In this document: positions 50,569 through 59,522 of the stretch, piece after piece | Position numbering within the stretch: the first letter of the stretch is position 1 | Layout of the letters: each line of letters opens with the position of its first letter | NCBI GenBank assembly: GCA_017542245.1 | Contig: JAFXXN010000144.1 | Span: forward strand, 21,586 to 85,585 | DNA from: Lachnospiraceae bacterium | GTDB lineage: Bacteria > Bacillota > Clostridia > Lachnospirales > Lachnospiraceae | Reading direction: 5' to 3' | Length of the DNA: 64,000 bases | Notes under the pieces: model-generated | The model's database searches: none | What the model was told of the DNA's origin: nothing | What the model saw: the letters and a program-made list of their open reading frames with translations, nothing else | Position numbers and translations under genes: made by a program

Positions 50569-51221
50569 AATATGAAAATGCAAAGGATATTCTCCCGGCA
50601 AGCCTTTTGGAAGAGGTGCAGAAGTACGCGGAAGGAAAAGTAATTTATATACCGAAGGGCACTAAAACAAAAGGCTGGGGAGAAGCATCCGGATATCGTG
50701 AAAAACTGAATAAAAGAAATTCACTGATATGCAACAGATATTCTGCGGGGAAATCTATCCTGGAGATTGCGGAAGAATTTTATCTTTCTCCGGAAACCGT
50801 CAAGAAGATCGTATACGGAAATAAAGTGAATTTACCTGAGTTCTCTGCTTCCATTATCTCGGCAGATCATTATGCCAAGGCGGGCTTGGGAGAAGAGTGG
50901 GTGCGTACATACCTTTCAACTATTGGCAAAGACATGCCGGACAGTGCGGAATACTTCATGTCTGAACTGGTGAGAATTCCGTTGCGCTTGATTTCTGACT
51001 CTATAAAAGACGATGAGAATATGAAAACTATTGAACGAGGATTTCATGATGTGCCATTGATAGTAAGGTACGAAAATAACAAGTTTTCAGTGGATTATCA
51101 ACAGGAGTACCTTAGATTTTTACGAAAAGAAAAAAAGAATTCGCATTATGCCTTTGTCTTTGCCAGAAATGATGAATACAATCATTTCCAAAACAATTAC
51201 GGAAAACATTTCCAGAGATAA
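50565..51221 (+). CDS. CD3324-type regulator with C-terminal extension
   Basis: The first 90 residues are the CD3324 family (NAKDILPASLLEEVQKYAEGKVIYIPKG, GEASGYREKLNKRNSLICNRYSAGKSILEIAEEFYLSPETVKKIVYG), a small helix-turn-helix protein of clostridia. About 125 more residues follow, which the usual 90-residue members lack, ending KKNSHYAFVFARNDEYNHFQ. The start overlaps the pseudokinase stop (ATGA), so the two are coupled. It may be a DNA-binding regulator. Confidence 0.7.
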   Translation: MKYENAKDILPASLLEEVQKYAEGKVIYIPKGTKTKGWGEASGYREKLNKRNSLICNRYSAGKSILEIAEEFYLSPETVKKIVYGNKVNLPEFSASIISADHYAKAGLGEEWVRTYLSTIGKDMPDSAEYFMSELVRIPLRLISDSIKDDENMKTIERGFHDVPLIVRYENNKFSVDYQQEYLRFLRKEKKNSHYAFVFARNDEYNHFQNNYGKHFQR

Positions 51222-51313
51222 AACTAATCTAGGACAAAATTGAACATAAAATGACAGGATTTTTTTGGCAACTCCGTGTAGAATGAGATCATCAAAGAGA
51301 AGGAGTGCGACAT

Positions 51314-52198
51314 ATGGAGTGGATTACTTGCATTAGGAAGGCTATTGATTATATGGAAGAACATCTGGAAGACGATATCAGTGCGCAGGATGTTGCCGAC
51401 CAGGTTATTATGTCCTCATTCTTTTTCCAGAAGGGATTTTCAGTGATGACCGGGTATGGACTGGGTGAATATATGAGAAACCGTAGGTTGTACCGGGCGG
51501 CATTGGACCTTCAGAAAACGGATGAAAAGATAATCGATATTGCGTTCCGTTACTGTTATGAGACACCTGAAAGCTTTACAAAAGCTTTTTCACGCTTTCA
51601 TGGCGTAACTCCATCGCAGGTGCGTGAAGGTGCACCTATAAAACCATTTCTTCCTTTGAAAGTTGAAATAATTATTCACGGAGGTAATGAGATGGATTAC
51701 AAGATTAAAACTATGACCGGCTTTAAGGTGATTGGTTTTGCAAGAGTATTTGACGGAGAAACGTCCTACGTAGAGATCCCAAAGTTCTGGGATGAGATCC
51801 GCGAAAAATATGCGAGCAGCGTCTGGAAAGGAAATGCCCCGACAAATGCGATTGAAAAGGCAATCGCAGATAACAACATTGGTGAATATGGTGTTTGTGT
51901 TGATGATGTCGGTGACGGTAAGTTCAGCTATATCGTTGCAGGCATTTATAAGGGCGGAGAGATTCCGGAAGGTATGAGAGTTTATGAACTACCGGATTCT
52001 GACTGGGCAATATTCGATTGTTACGGTCCTAATCCTAAAACGCTTCAGGATGTAAACACAAAAATATTTAGAGAATGGATGCCGGGAAATCCTGACTTTG
52101 AATTCCCGGGCAGGGTGAATATTGAGTGGTATGGAGATGAAGACCCGAGTTCTCCGGATTATCACAGTGCAATTTGGATTCCTGTAAAGAAGAAATAG
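51314..52198 (+). CDS. AraC-family regulator with GyrI-like effector domain
   Basis: The 294-residue protein has an N-terminal AraC double HTH (WITCIRKAIDYMEEHLEDDISAQDVADQV...FFFQKGFSVMTGYGLGEYMRNRRLYRAALDL...FHGVTPSQVREG) and a C-terminal GyrI-like ligand domain (about 130-290: MDYKIKTMTGFKVIGFARV, ... WAIFDCYGPNPKTLQ... IWIPVKKK). Such regulators sense small organic molecules and often act on resistance or transport genes. ATG 51314 follows AAGGAG at nine bases. A family B composite follows its stop. Confidence 0.92.
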   Translation: MEWITCIRKAIDYMEEHLEDDISAQDVADQVIMSSFFFQKGFSVMTGYGLGEYMRNRRLYRAALDLQKTDEKIIDIAFRYCYETPESFTKAFSRFHGVTPSQVREGAPIKPFLPLKVEIIIHGGNEMDYKIKTMTGFKVIGFARVFDGETSYVEIPKFWDEIREKYASSVWKGNAPTNAIEKAIADNNIGEYGVCVDDVGDGKFSYIVAGIYKGGEIPEGMRVYELPDSDWAIFDCYGPNPKTLQDVNTKIFREWMPGNPDFEFPGRVNIEWYGDEDPSSPDYHSAIWIPVKKK

Positions 52199-52306
52199 TC
52201 AATCAGAGGGACGGTTCTCTGATTGAAAATCAACCATCAGAAAAGCAAGGAAAATCAAGGACTTTACAGATGTGAAAAATCAATCGCAGAACCGTCCCGG
52301 TGATTG
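52199..52306 (+). repeat. composite family B element, copy 2
   Basis: Left arm TCAATCAGAG-GGACGGTTC-TCTGATT, right arm CAATCGCAGAACCGTCCCGGT, with CAAGGAAAATCAAGG in the middle, like 41209 and 54748. Confidence 0.9.
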
Positions 52307-52371
52307 CTGCTTTGCTGCGAAGCGGTGGAGTGGACTTTGACCGGTGCTTGACAAGAATGGAGGCGGAAAAA

Positions 52372-53244
52372 ATGGATCAAAACGTTTTGGATTGGCTGTT
52401 GGAAGATAATAATCCTGAGGTGAGGCTTAGAACACTGAAGGAATACGAAAAATATACGGACAATGATGAAAAAGTAATTGCATGCAAAAAGGAACTGCTT
52501 GGTAGCAAAGTATATGAGCGCGGACTTAAGAAATTAAAGAAAGAAAAGCCTTGGGACAAATATGATGCGATCATGGCTTTTGCAGAATGGGGTCTGACAA
52601 GAGACGATATCGGAAATGATATTGACAGCGAGGTGTTTGCACTCATCGAAAGCACAGGCTTCAAAATGCTGTGCGGTGAACCTCTTCTGCTCAGAAATCT
52701 TGTTAAGCTGGGATATTATACTGAAGATATCGTTAAGAATGAGATTGATTCTGTTCTTAAGCTTATCAAGGAAGACGGCGGTTTTGGGTGCATAAGCACC
52801 AACAAGAAGACCAATGATCCGAAGAAACCTCATAAGAGCTGTGCACGACTGACAGTGGAATACCTGCTGCTGGTGGCAGAGCTGCATTTGCAGGGACACA
52901 AGGAAGCGTGCGAGAAAGCTCTGGTACATTATTTCACAAAGCGTAATATCTTCTATCGTACAGACGATATGAAAACGCCTATGGTGGATGTGATGCTGAG
53001 TACCTTCTATCCCCCTGATCCCATCAAGATCGGAGCCCACCAGATTGTATACGCATTGCGCGTACTGGGATGCGAGCCGAAATCAGAGGCTATGCAGGCC
53101 GGCTACAAGGTGCTGGATCAGCATAGGCTGGAGAATGGAAGATATGTGCTGACAGCATCAAAAAGCGTACCGGCATTTAAGGCCGGGAATGTCGGAGAAG
53201 AGAACAAGTGGATAACGCTTTACGCCTACATGGCGCAGGAGTAA
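52372..53244 (+). CDS. helical-toroid protein of unknown function
   Basis: The 290-residue protein is helical: LLEDNNPEVRLRTLKEYEKY, an AFAEWGLTRDDI helix, GFGCISTNKKTND, KSCARLTVEYLLLVAELH, STFYPPDPIKIGAHQIVYALRVLGC. This resembles prenyltransferase/terpene-cyclase-like alpha-toroids that hold unknown activities. ATG 52372 follows GGAGG; the open frame to 52300 reads through the composite repeat. I cannot assign a reaction. Confidence 0.7.
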   Translation: MDQNVLDWLLEDNNPEVRLRTLKEYEKYTDNDEKVIACKKELLGSKVYERGLKKLKKEKPWDKYDAIMAFAEWGLTRDDIGNDIDSEVFALIESTGFKMLCGEPLLLRNLVKLGYYTEDIVKNEIDSVLKLIKEDGGFGCISTNKKTNDPKKPHKSCARLTVEYLLLVAELHLQGHKEACEKALVHYFTKRNIFYRTDDMKTPMVDVMLSTFYPPDPIKIGAHQIVYALRVLGCEPKSEAMQAGYKVLDQHRLENGRYVLTASKSVPAFKAGNVGEENKWITLYAYMAQE

Positions 53245-53255
53245 GGAGAATTTAG

Positions 53256-53735
53256 ATGGATTATCAAACAGAAAAACTAATCCTTCATTTTGTCACAGAG
53301 GGTGACCTGGCAGAAGTTGCCCGGACTTGGCCCGCGGATCATCACCCACTTTCTGACATAGAGGCGCGTGAAGCGATAGCCTATATGCGTAAGAATTATG
53401 AAAGAAATAAAAAAGGCTGTATCTTTCACCTTTGCCTTGCAGTGTGCTGGAAGGAGCATCCCGAAACAATAATGGGATGGTGCGGGCTGGATGGCACGAG
53501 GAATCATTTGGAGCCTGAAATTTTCATTTTGTTAGATGAAGAATACAGAAATAAAGGATACGGGACGGAGTGCGTAAAGGAACTGCTGCGAATTGCAACG
53601 GAGGACTTTGCGCTTTCCGGCGTTCACGGCGGATGTGCCAAAGATAACATTGCTTCTGCCCGTGCGATGGAAAAGGGCGGTATGGTGCAATATGGCACGG
53701 AAGATAACGGCGATCCGTTGTTCCGAATTTATTAA
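53256..53735 (+). CDS. GNAT acetyltransferase
   Basis: The 159-residue protein has LILHFVTEGDLAEVARTWP at the start, then MGWCGLDG, ILLDEEYRNKGYGTECVKELLRIA (acetyl-CoA loop) and SARAMEKGGMVQYG. It is RimJ/RimL-like in opening. AAGGAG precedes the ATG. It lies 11 bases after the toroid gene, so is probably in its operon. Confidence 0.88.
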   Translation: MDYQTEKLILHFVTEGDLAEVARTWPADHHPLSDIEAREAIAYMRKNYERNKKGCIFHLCLAVCWKEHPETIMGWCGLDGTRNHLEPEIFILLDEEYRNKGYGTECVKELLRIATEDFALSGVHGGCAKDNIASARAMEKGGMVQYGTEDNGDPLFRIY

Positions 53736-53758
53736 CGATTTATAGCGAGGATATATAA

Positions 53759-54775
53759 TTGAATCAAATTATTGAACAAGCAAAAAAACTATATTCTCTG
53801 GAGAATTGCTCCTTTATCCCGGTATCTGGCCATGAAGGCGGTCGGAATCAGATTGTTATCGTCAACCGGAATGAGGATAAAGAGTACGTTCTCCGTATCT
53901 CTGCACTCGGAGACCGAAGTGAAAACGAATTCCTAGGCGAAACAGAGTTTGTCCGCTATCTAGCTGAGAACGGTGCGCCTGTGATGGATGTGATCCCGTC
54001 TGTTAAAGGCAAGTTGGTTGAGAGCGTGGAAGAGGATGGTAAATCAGTCTATATCAGTCTGTTTGCCTACGCAAAAGGAAAGCTGCTTGCAGATAATGGT
54101 TACCGCTATAGGGAAGGCGCATCGCTAACTGAATATTTTTATAACACAGGAAAAGCCTTGGGAGCGATCCACAGATTGTCCAAGGCTTATGTGTCTGTTC
54201 ATAACCGTTCTGACTACTTCGATAAATACAACATGACGTACCTTAACAGCTTGATTCCGGATGAATACGGTGAACTGAAATCAGCAATTGCAAAACGCCT
54301 GGACGAATTTCATAAATTACCAATGGATAAAAGCTGCTACGGCCTTGTACACTTTGACTACAGCGACGGCAATTATCATATCGACATGGATACAGGAGTA
54401 ATCACAGTGTTCGATTTTGACAACTGCATGAACTGCTGGTATATGTTTGACCTAGCCAATCTCTGGCTTCATAACGAAGGCTGGACAAGGCAGGAGAATG
54501 ACACAGGCAAGCGCTTTGAGTTGATGCAGCAGTGCTTCGACCTTCAGTTACAGGGCTACAAAACCGAAACAGATATTTCAAATGAATTGCTTGAAAAGCT
54601 GCCACTGTTCATCGACATGGTACTGATCGAAAACATCGTGGATGAATTTGAATGCGCTATCCGCGAAGGTGAAGAACTTGACTATGAAGATATTGAAGAC
54701 GCTGCGGAATGCTTGATCAATGATATAAATTATGCGGGAATCGGACAGCAATCAGAGGGACGGTTCTCTGATTGA
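53759..54775 (+). CDS. APH/choline-kinase-like phosphotransferase
   Basis: The 338-residue protein has a kinase-type N-lobe (YVLRISALGDRSENEFLGETEFVRYLAENGAPV) and C-lobe with catalytic loop LVHFDYSDGNYHI and FDFDNCMNCWYMFDLANLW for the metal-binding Asp. These are the motifs of APH-fold kinases acting on small alcohols or antibiotics. The start is TTG 53759 after GCGAGG. The last residues (GQQSEGRFSD) come from the left end of the composite repeat at 54748, so the C-terminus has been replaced. Confidence 0.85.
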   Translation: MNQIIEQAKKLYSLENCSFIPVSGHEGGRNQIVIVNRNEDKEYVLRISALGDRSENEFLGETEFVRYLAENGAPVMDVIPSVKGKLVESVEEDGKSVYISLFAYAKGKLLADNGYRYREGASLTEYFYNTGKALGAIHRLSKAYVSVHNRSDYFDKYNMTYLNSLIPDEYGELKSAIAKRLDEFHKLPMDKSCYGLVHFDYSDGNYHIDMDTGVITVFDFDNCMNCWYMFDLANLWLHNEGWTRQENDTGKRFELMQQCFDLQLQGYKTETDISNELLEKLPLFIDMVLIENIVDEFECAIREGEELDYEDIEDAAECLINDINYAGIGQQSEGRFSD

Positions 54776-54855
54776 AAAATGAATTGCTAAAACCCAAGGA
54801 AAATCAAAGGTTTTAGATACTTGAAAAATCAATCACAGAACCGTCCCGGTAATCG
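54748..54855 (+). repeat. composite family B element, copy 3
   Basis: Left arm GCAATCAGAG-GGACGGTTC-TCTGATT overlaps the end of the phosphotransferase gene; right arm CAATCACAGAACCGTCCCGGT lies just before the HD gene. Middle CAAGGAAAATCAAAGG is shared. Confidence 0.9.
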
Positions 54856-54877
54856 ATATCAAGAGGAAGGATAAAAT

Positions 54878-55465
54878 ATGTACCCTACCAGAGAAAAAGC
54901 GGAAAAGATACTAAGAGAGGCGGAATCCTGTAATCCGGGACCGTGGGGAGATCACAGCAGAACAGCGGCACACTGCGCCGAGAAAATTGCAATGTATTCC
55001 GGACTTGACCCTGATAAAGCATATGTACTGGGGCTTTTGCATGACATAGGACGAAAATTTGGGAAAAGACATCTTGGACACGTTTCGGATGGTTATTCCT
55101 ATATGATGTCCTTGGGTTATGATGATTGTGCAAGAATCTGTCTAACACATTCGTTTAATGAAATGAAAATAGAGGGTTATGTTGGGAATTTTGATACCAC
55201 TGAAGAAGAGACTGATCTGATAAAAACTAAGTTAAAAGAAGTTGAATGCGATGACTACGATAAGCTTATCCAACTCTGTGATGCCATATCCGGTGCTGAA
55301 GGAGTAATGGATATTATTGACAGGATGAGTGACGTGAAAGCCCGTTATGGTGATTATGAGCAGAGCAAATGGAATACCAATCTTGCGTTAAAGGATTACT
55401 ACGAAAAAAAGATGGGTAAAAATCTTTATGATGCAGTAGAAAAAGATACATTCAGACCATCCTGA
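54878..55465 (+). CDS. HD-domain hydrolase
   Basis: The 195-residue protein has HD motifs: HSRTAAHCAEKIA with His, LGLLHDIGRKFGK with HD, then HVSDGYSYMMSLGYDD and ICLTHSF, as in YpgQ/YedJ-type HD nucleotide hydrolases. These release phosphate from nucleotides or related compounds. AGAGGAAGG precedes the ATG. Confidence 0.88.
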   Translation: MYPTREKAEKILREAESCNPGPWGDHSRTAAHCAEKIAMYSGLDPDKAYVLGLLHDIGRKFGKRHLGHVSDGYSYMMSLGYDDCARICLTHSFNEMKIEGYVGNFDTTEEETDLIKTKLKEVECDDYDKLIQLCDAISGAEGVMDIIDRMSDVKARYGDYEQSKWNTNLALKDYYEKKMGKNLYDAVEKDTFRPS

Positions 55466-55572
55466 TAAATTGGGAATGGTTTTTAGATTTTGGCTTTTTA
55501 ATGAAGAAAAATACGTAATTCTGTATAAATGGGAATTTTGAAAAATCTGAAATGATACGAGGGGGTTGTGAA

Positions 55573-57486
55573 GTGAAATTTTTTCAGAAACTGGGTAAGT
55601 CGCTGATGCTTCCTGTTTCAGCACTCCCGATATGTGGATTGCTCATGGGCCTGGGATATCTCTTATGCCCTTCTGCAATGCAGGGAGGTTCCATGGAAGG
55701 AGTGGCTGACCATATCGGATACTTTTTGATCATGGCCGGCGGTGCGCTCATTAACAATATGGCATTGCTTTTTGCGATAGGTGTGGGTGTCGGAATGTCG
55801 GAGAAAAATGATGGTACGGGAGCCGTGGCATCGCTTGTTGCGTGGCTGACCATTACAACTCTTTTGAGTGCCGACAATGTTACAGCCCTGATTCCTTCAA
55901 TAGCTGAAGATGCCGGAAAGGTACTTGCATTTTCAAAAACTGCAAATCCTTTTATCGGAATACTGTCCGGCATCATAGGCTCATCGTGTTATAACCGTTT
56001 TAAGGGAACTAAGCTTCCTTCGTGGTTAGCTTTTTTCAGCGGGAAGAGGAGTGTAGCTATAGTTGCCGGATTGGTTTCAATCCTTGCTTCATTTGTTCTT
56101 TTGTTTATATGGCCTATTATATTTACCGGATTAACTTCTTTAGGAGAGGGAATAGCTTCTATGGGTTCGGTAGGTGCAGGAATCTATGCTTTTTTGAATC
56201 GGCTTCTGATACCGACAGGTCTGCACCATGCCCTGAACAATGTATTCTGGTTCGATACGACCGGATTGGGGGATCTGACTCATTTTTGGGCCGGGGAGAC
56301 CAGCGCAGATGTATCATGGTCACTTGGCATGTATATGTCGGGTTTCTTCCCATGCATGATGTTCGGTGTTCCGGGAGCGGCTCTTGCGATAATCAGGTGC
56401 TCTGAGCCGAAAAAGAGAAAGGCAATGCTGGGAATTATGCTCTCGGGAGCAATATGTTCTTTTGTCTGCGGCGTAACGGAACCTTTTGAGTTTGCGTTCA
56501 TGTTCATTTCACCTATGCTTTATGTGGTATATTCACTGATGTATGGTCTGATTACTTTTTTAGCTGTAATCACGGGATTCAGGGCAGGATTCTGTTTTTC
56601 AGGCGGAGCTCTGGATCTGATGTTTTCGTCATCCCTTCCTGCAGCTGAGCGTACCTGGCTGATACTTCCGCTTGGAGCTTTGGCTTTTGTATTGTTCTTC
56701 TGCGTATTTAAGATACTGATAGATAAGTGGAAGCTGGTAATTCCTATAGGTGAAGAAACTGATATATTAAAGCAGTCAGGAATTAATAGTAAAGGCGAAG
56801 CAACAACAAGTCCTTATTATATGAAGGCAAGGACTATACTTTTAGGATTAGGCGGCAGGACAAATGTTATTTCAATAGATAATTGCATAACCAGGTTAAG
56901 GCTGGACGTAAAGGATTCTTACGCCATTGATGAGAAAATGATCCTTTCGTCCGGAGCTAAAGGCGTGATAAAGGTCGGCGAGAAAGCAGTTCAGATTGTT
57001 ATCGGTGCTGATGTTCAGTTCGTAGCAGATGAGATGAACAGACTGTATGAATCCGACGAGAATTTGCAGGAAATATCTTCAACTCAGGCTGCTTCAAAGG
57101 GTAGAGGTACAGACGATGCAATTGAATCTGGCAGTGGTATGAATTATGTTAATAATGAAAGCAGTAAAAAACACAGGACGATTACGCATAATGACACCAT
57201 CTTTGAGGATGATGATATAAATTTTGAAGGCAATAGTTTTGAATATGTCTTAAAAGATCCTTCGGGGATTCATGCACGTCCGGCAGGTATGATCGCATCA
57301 ATCGTAAAGAAGTATTGTGCTGAAATCACAGTGAAAGCAGGCGAAAAGTCAGTCTCGGCCTCTTCGATGACTGACCTAATGTCATTAGGTTCATCAGGCG
57401 GAACTAAGATCACTATAAGCGCAGATGGAGAAGATGCAGACAAAGTTTTGTCAGAGCTTTATCAATATATGAGGGATAATTTATGA
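55573..57486 (+). CDS. PTS EIICB (glucose/GlcNAc type) fused to HPr
   Basis: The 637-residue protein has an EIIC domain (about 1-390: LMLPVSALPICGLLMGLGY, a set of membrane helices, GVPGAALAIIRC, GVTEPFEFAFMFISP), an EIIB domain with Cys438 in NVISIDNCITRLRLDV, a low-complexity linker, and an HPr domain (about 550-637) with His567 in SGIHARPAGMIASIV. The HPr part carries SASSMTDLMSLGS where the regulatory Ser46 usually lies. GTG 55573 follows AGGGGG. The gene overlaps the EI-EIIA gene by four bases. Sugar is glucose-type; N-acetylglucosamine is possible. Confidence 0.92.
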   Translation: MKFFQKLGKSLMLPVSALPICGLLMGLGYLLCPSAMQGGSMEGVADHIGYFLIMAGGALINNMALLFAIGVGVGMSEKNDGTGAVASLVAWLTITTLLSADNVTALIPSIAEDAGKVLAFSKTANPFIGILSGIIGSSCYNRFKGTKLPSWLAFFSGKRSVAIVAGLVSILASFVLLFIWPIIFTGLTSLGEGIASMGSVGAGIYAFLNRLLIPTGLHHALNNVFWFDTTGLGDLTHFWAGETSADVSWSLGMYMSGFFPCMMFGVPGAALAIIRCSEPKKRKAMLGIMLSGAICSFVCGVTEPFEFAFMFISPMLYVVYSLMYGLITFLAVITGFRAGFCFSGGALDLMFSSSLPAAERTWLILPLGALAFVLFFCVFKILIDKWKLVIPIGEETDILKQSGINSKGEATTSPYYMKARTILLGLGGRTNVISIDNCITRLRLDVKDSYAIDEKMILSSGAKGVIKVGEKAVQIVIGADVQFVADEMNRLYESDENLQEISSTQAASKGRGTDDAIESGSGMNYVNNESSKKHRTITHNDTIFEDDDINFEGNSFEYVLKDPSGIHARPAGMIASIVKKYCAEITVKAGEKSVSASSMTDLMSLGSSGGTKITISADGEDADKVLSELYQYMRDNL

Positions 57487-59522
57487 TAGAGGAAATCGTT
57501 GCTAAAATTGCTCAGGGAGGCTATGCCGCCGGGACCGCGTTTACGTTTTCGAAAACAAAAAATGAAAACTACCAGGCAGGTGATAAGGAGCAGGAGAAAA
57601 GCAGACTAAAAGCCGCTGCAGATAAATTCGAGAAAAAGCTGAAAAGTGGGATGGATGGGAAAAATGCAGAACTGATAGAAGCAGAGATAATGTTGCTGCA
57701 TGATGATGACTATATAAGCTTTGCCGACAGACTGATAGTTGAAGAGTCATTGAGTGCGCTTAAGGCTTTGAAAAGTGCAGAAAAGAAGCTTTGCGATAAA
57801 CTGGAATCCAGTGGTAACAGCTATATACGGGAACGTTCGGCAGATGTTAAGGGTATGACTAAAGTACTGGTCGATATTATGTCCGGTAATGAGACAGTAT
57901 TACCTAAAAGTCCCTGCATTCTGGTAGGATCTGAGCTGAGTCCAAGTGATATTACCTTGATAGATAAGGAAATGATACTGGGAATTCTGACTGAAACCGG
58001 TTCTCCGACATCACATGTCGCAGTTCTTGCAGGTGGGTTAGATGTGCCGTATTTCTATGGTGTGTCTGATGTGCTTGGAAAAGTAAGGGACGGAGATTTC
58101 GTGATACTTGACGATTCTGCTGGATTCTTAGATGGTTTCGGTAACGGATCTGTAACTGTAAATCCGACAGAAAATATTCGAAATATTGCGTTAGAGCACC
58201 AGGAAGATATATTGAGAGAAAAAAGCGAAGCTGAAAAGTTATCTGTTAACAGACCTACCAAGTTAAAAGTGTATGCTAATATAGGCGGAACGGACGAGAC
58301 TGAAACTTTAGCTAGGTTACAGGCAGACGGTATCGGTCTGGTAAGATCGGAATTCCTGTTTCTCGGGCGGGATACTGCACCTTCTGAAGATGAACAGTTT
58401 GAAGCTTATAAAAAAATTGTCACAGCTATGGATGATAAAGAGGTCGTCATCAGGACTATGGATATCGGCTCTGATAAAAAGGCAGACTGGCTTCCTATGG
58501 AAAAAGAAATCAATCCTGCGCTTGGACTAAGGGGATTAAGGGTATCTTTGGAATATACTGAACTTTTCAGGACACAGCTTATGGCAATCATGCGTGCTGC
58601 AGCATTTGGCAATATAAAAATTATGGTTCCTATGGTTACCTCGGTATGGGAGATAGACCGGGTATTTGAAAACCTGGAAGCATCAGTTAAAGAGCTTAAG
58701 AGCAGGAAAGTGGCTTTTAAAATTCCTGAAGTAGGCGTTATGATTGAGACTCCTGCTGCGGTTATGATGGCGCCAGAGCTTGCTTCAAAGGTAAGATTCT
58801 TTAGTATAGGGACGAATGATCTGGCCCAGTACACGCTTGCCCTGGATAGGGAGGCAAAGGGGCTTGACAGGTACTATGATCCTATGCATGAAGCAATATT
58901 CAGGATGGTCGAGATGACGGTAAAGGCAGCCCACTCTCATGGCATTCCCGTGACAGTTTGCGGCGAGCTGGGAGGAAGGCCTGAAGCAATAGCCAAGTTA
59001 AAAAGTCTTGGGGTAGACGAATTGTCCGTTTCCTTCGGAAAATATGCCAAGGTCAAAAGATTGGTGATTGACCTTGAAGAGAAGGAGTCTCATAAGGCCA
59101 AACATATTGAAAAATCAGTAATAAAAGCGCCTGCGGACGGTGAACTTGTCCCTATGGCCGAAATCCCAGATACGGTATTTTCAAGTGGAATGATGGGTGA
59201 ATGTCTTGGAATCATCCCCATAAACGGCAATATTTATGCACCGATAAGCGGTACGGTAAAGACTATCGCAAGGAATAAGCATGCTATTTCATTTAAAAAT
59301 GAAAGCTTGGAGGTGCTTGTACATGTTGGCATTGATACAGTTAAGCTTAACGGAAAAGGATTCACAGTAAAGGTTTCAGAGGGACAGTATGTTGATCAAG
59401 GGCAGCTTGTGCTTGAAGCAGATATGGCAAAAATAAAGGAAATGGGCTTTGACCCGATGGTGATAGTAGTAAAAAATCAATCAGAGGGACGGGGACATGA
59501 AAATAATAAAGAGGATAAATGA
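57483..59522 (+). CDS. PTS Enzyme I fused to EIIA (glucose type)
   Basis: The 679-residue protein has EI domains: PEP-utilising with His178 in SPTSHVAVLAGGLDVPYF, the PEP-binding barrel with GLVRSEFLFLGRD, GIGTNDLAQYTLALDRE-like text and catalytic Cys in VTVCGELGG. A glucose-type EIIA follows (about 540-679: APADGELVPMAEIPDTVFSSGMMGECLGI, NKHAISF, VLVHVGIDTV with His614). The first gene supplies EIICB and HPr, so the two proteins hold the whole chain. The C-terminal tail (NQSEGRGHENN) comes from a truncated family B repeat. The gene starts at 57483, overlapping EIICB-HPr by four bases. Confidence 0.92.
   Translation: MIEEIVAKIAQGGYAAGTAFTFSKTKNENYQAGDKEQEKSRLKAAADKFEKKLKSGMDGKNAELIEAEIMLLHDDDYISFADRLIVEESLSALKALKSAEKKLCDKLESSGNSYIRERSADVKGMTKVLVDIMSGNETVLPKSPCILVGSELSPSDITLIDKEMILGILTETGSPTSHVAVLAGGLDVPYFYGVSDVLGKVRDGDFVILDDSAGFLDGFGNGSVTVNPTENIRNIALEHQEDILREKSEAEKLSVNRPTKLKVYANIGGTDETETLARLQADGIGLVRSEFLFLGRDTAPSEDEQFEAYKKIVTAMDDKEVVIRTMDIGSDKKADWLPMEKEINPALGLRGLRVSLEYTELFRTQLMAIMRAAAFGNIKIMVPMVTSVWEIDRVFENLEASVKELKSRKVAFKIPEVGVMIETPAAVMMAPELASKVRFFSIGTNDLAQYTLALDREAKGLDRYYDPMHEAIFRMVEMTVKAAHSHGIPVTVCGELGGRPEAIAKLKSLGVDELSVSFGKYAKVKRLVIDLEEKESHKAKHIEKSVIKAPADGELVPMAEIPDTVFSSGMMGECLGIIPINGNIYAPISGTVKTIARNKHAISFKNESLEVLVHVGIDTVKLNGKGFTVKVSEGQYVDQGQLVLEADMAKIKEMGFDPMVIVVKNQSEGRGHENNKEDK
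59475..59494 (+). repeat. family B repeat fragment within EI-EIIA gene end
   Basis: AATCAATCAGAGGGACGGGG encodes the last codons before a new tail in the EI-EIIA gene. Confidence 0.8.

Noticed and set aside
52300-52371. Upstream start for the helical-toroid protein
   Set aside because: The extra frame begins in the right arm of a composite repeat; GGAGG precedes ATG 52372.
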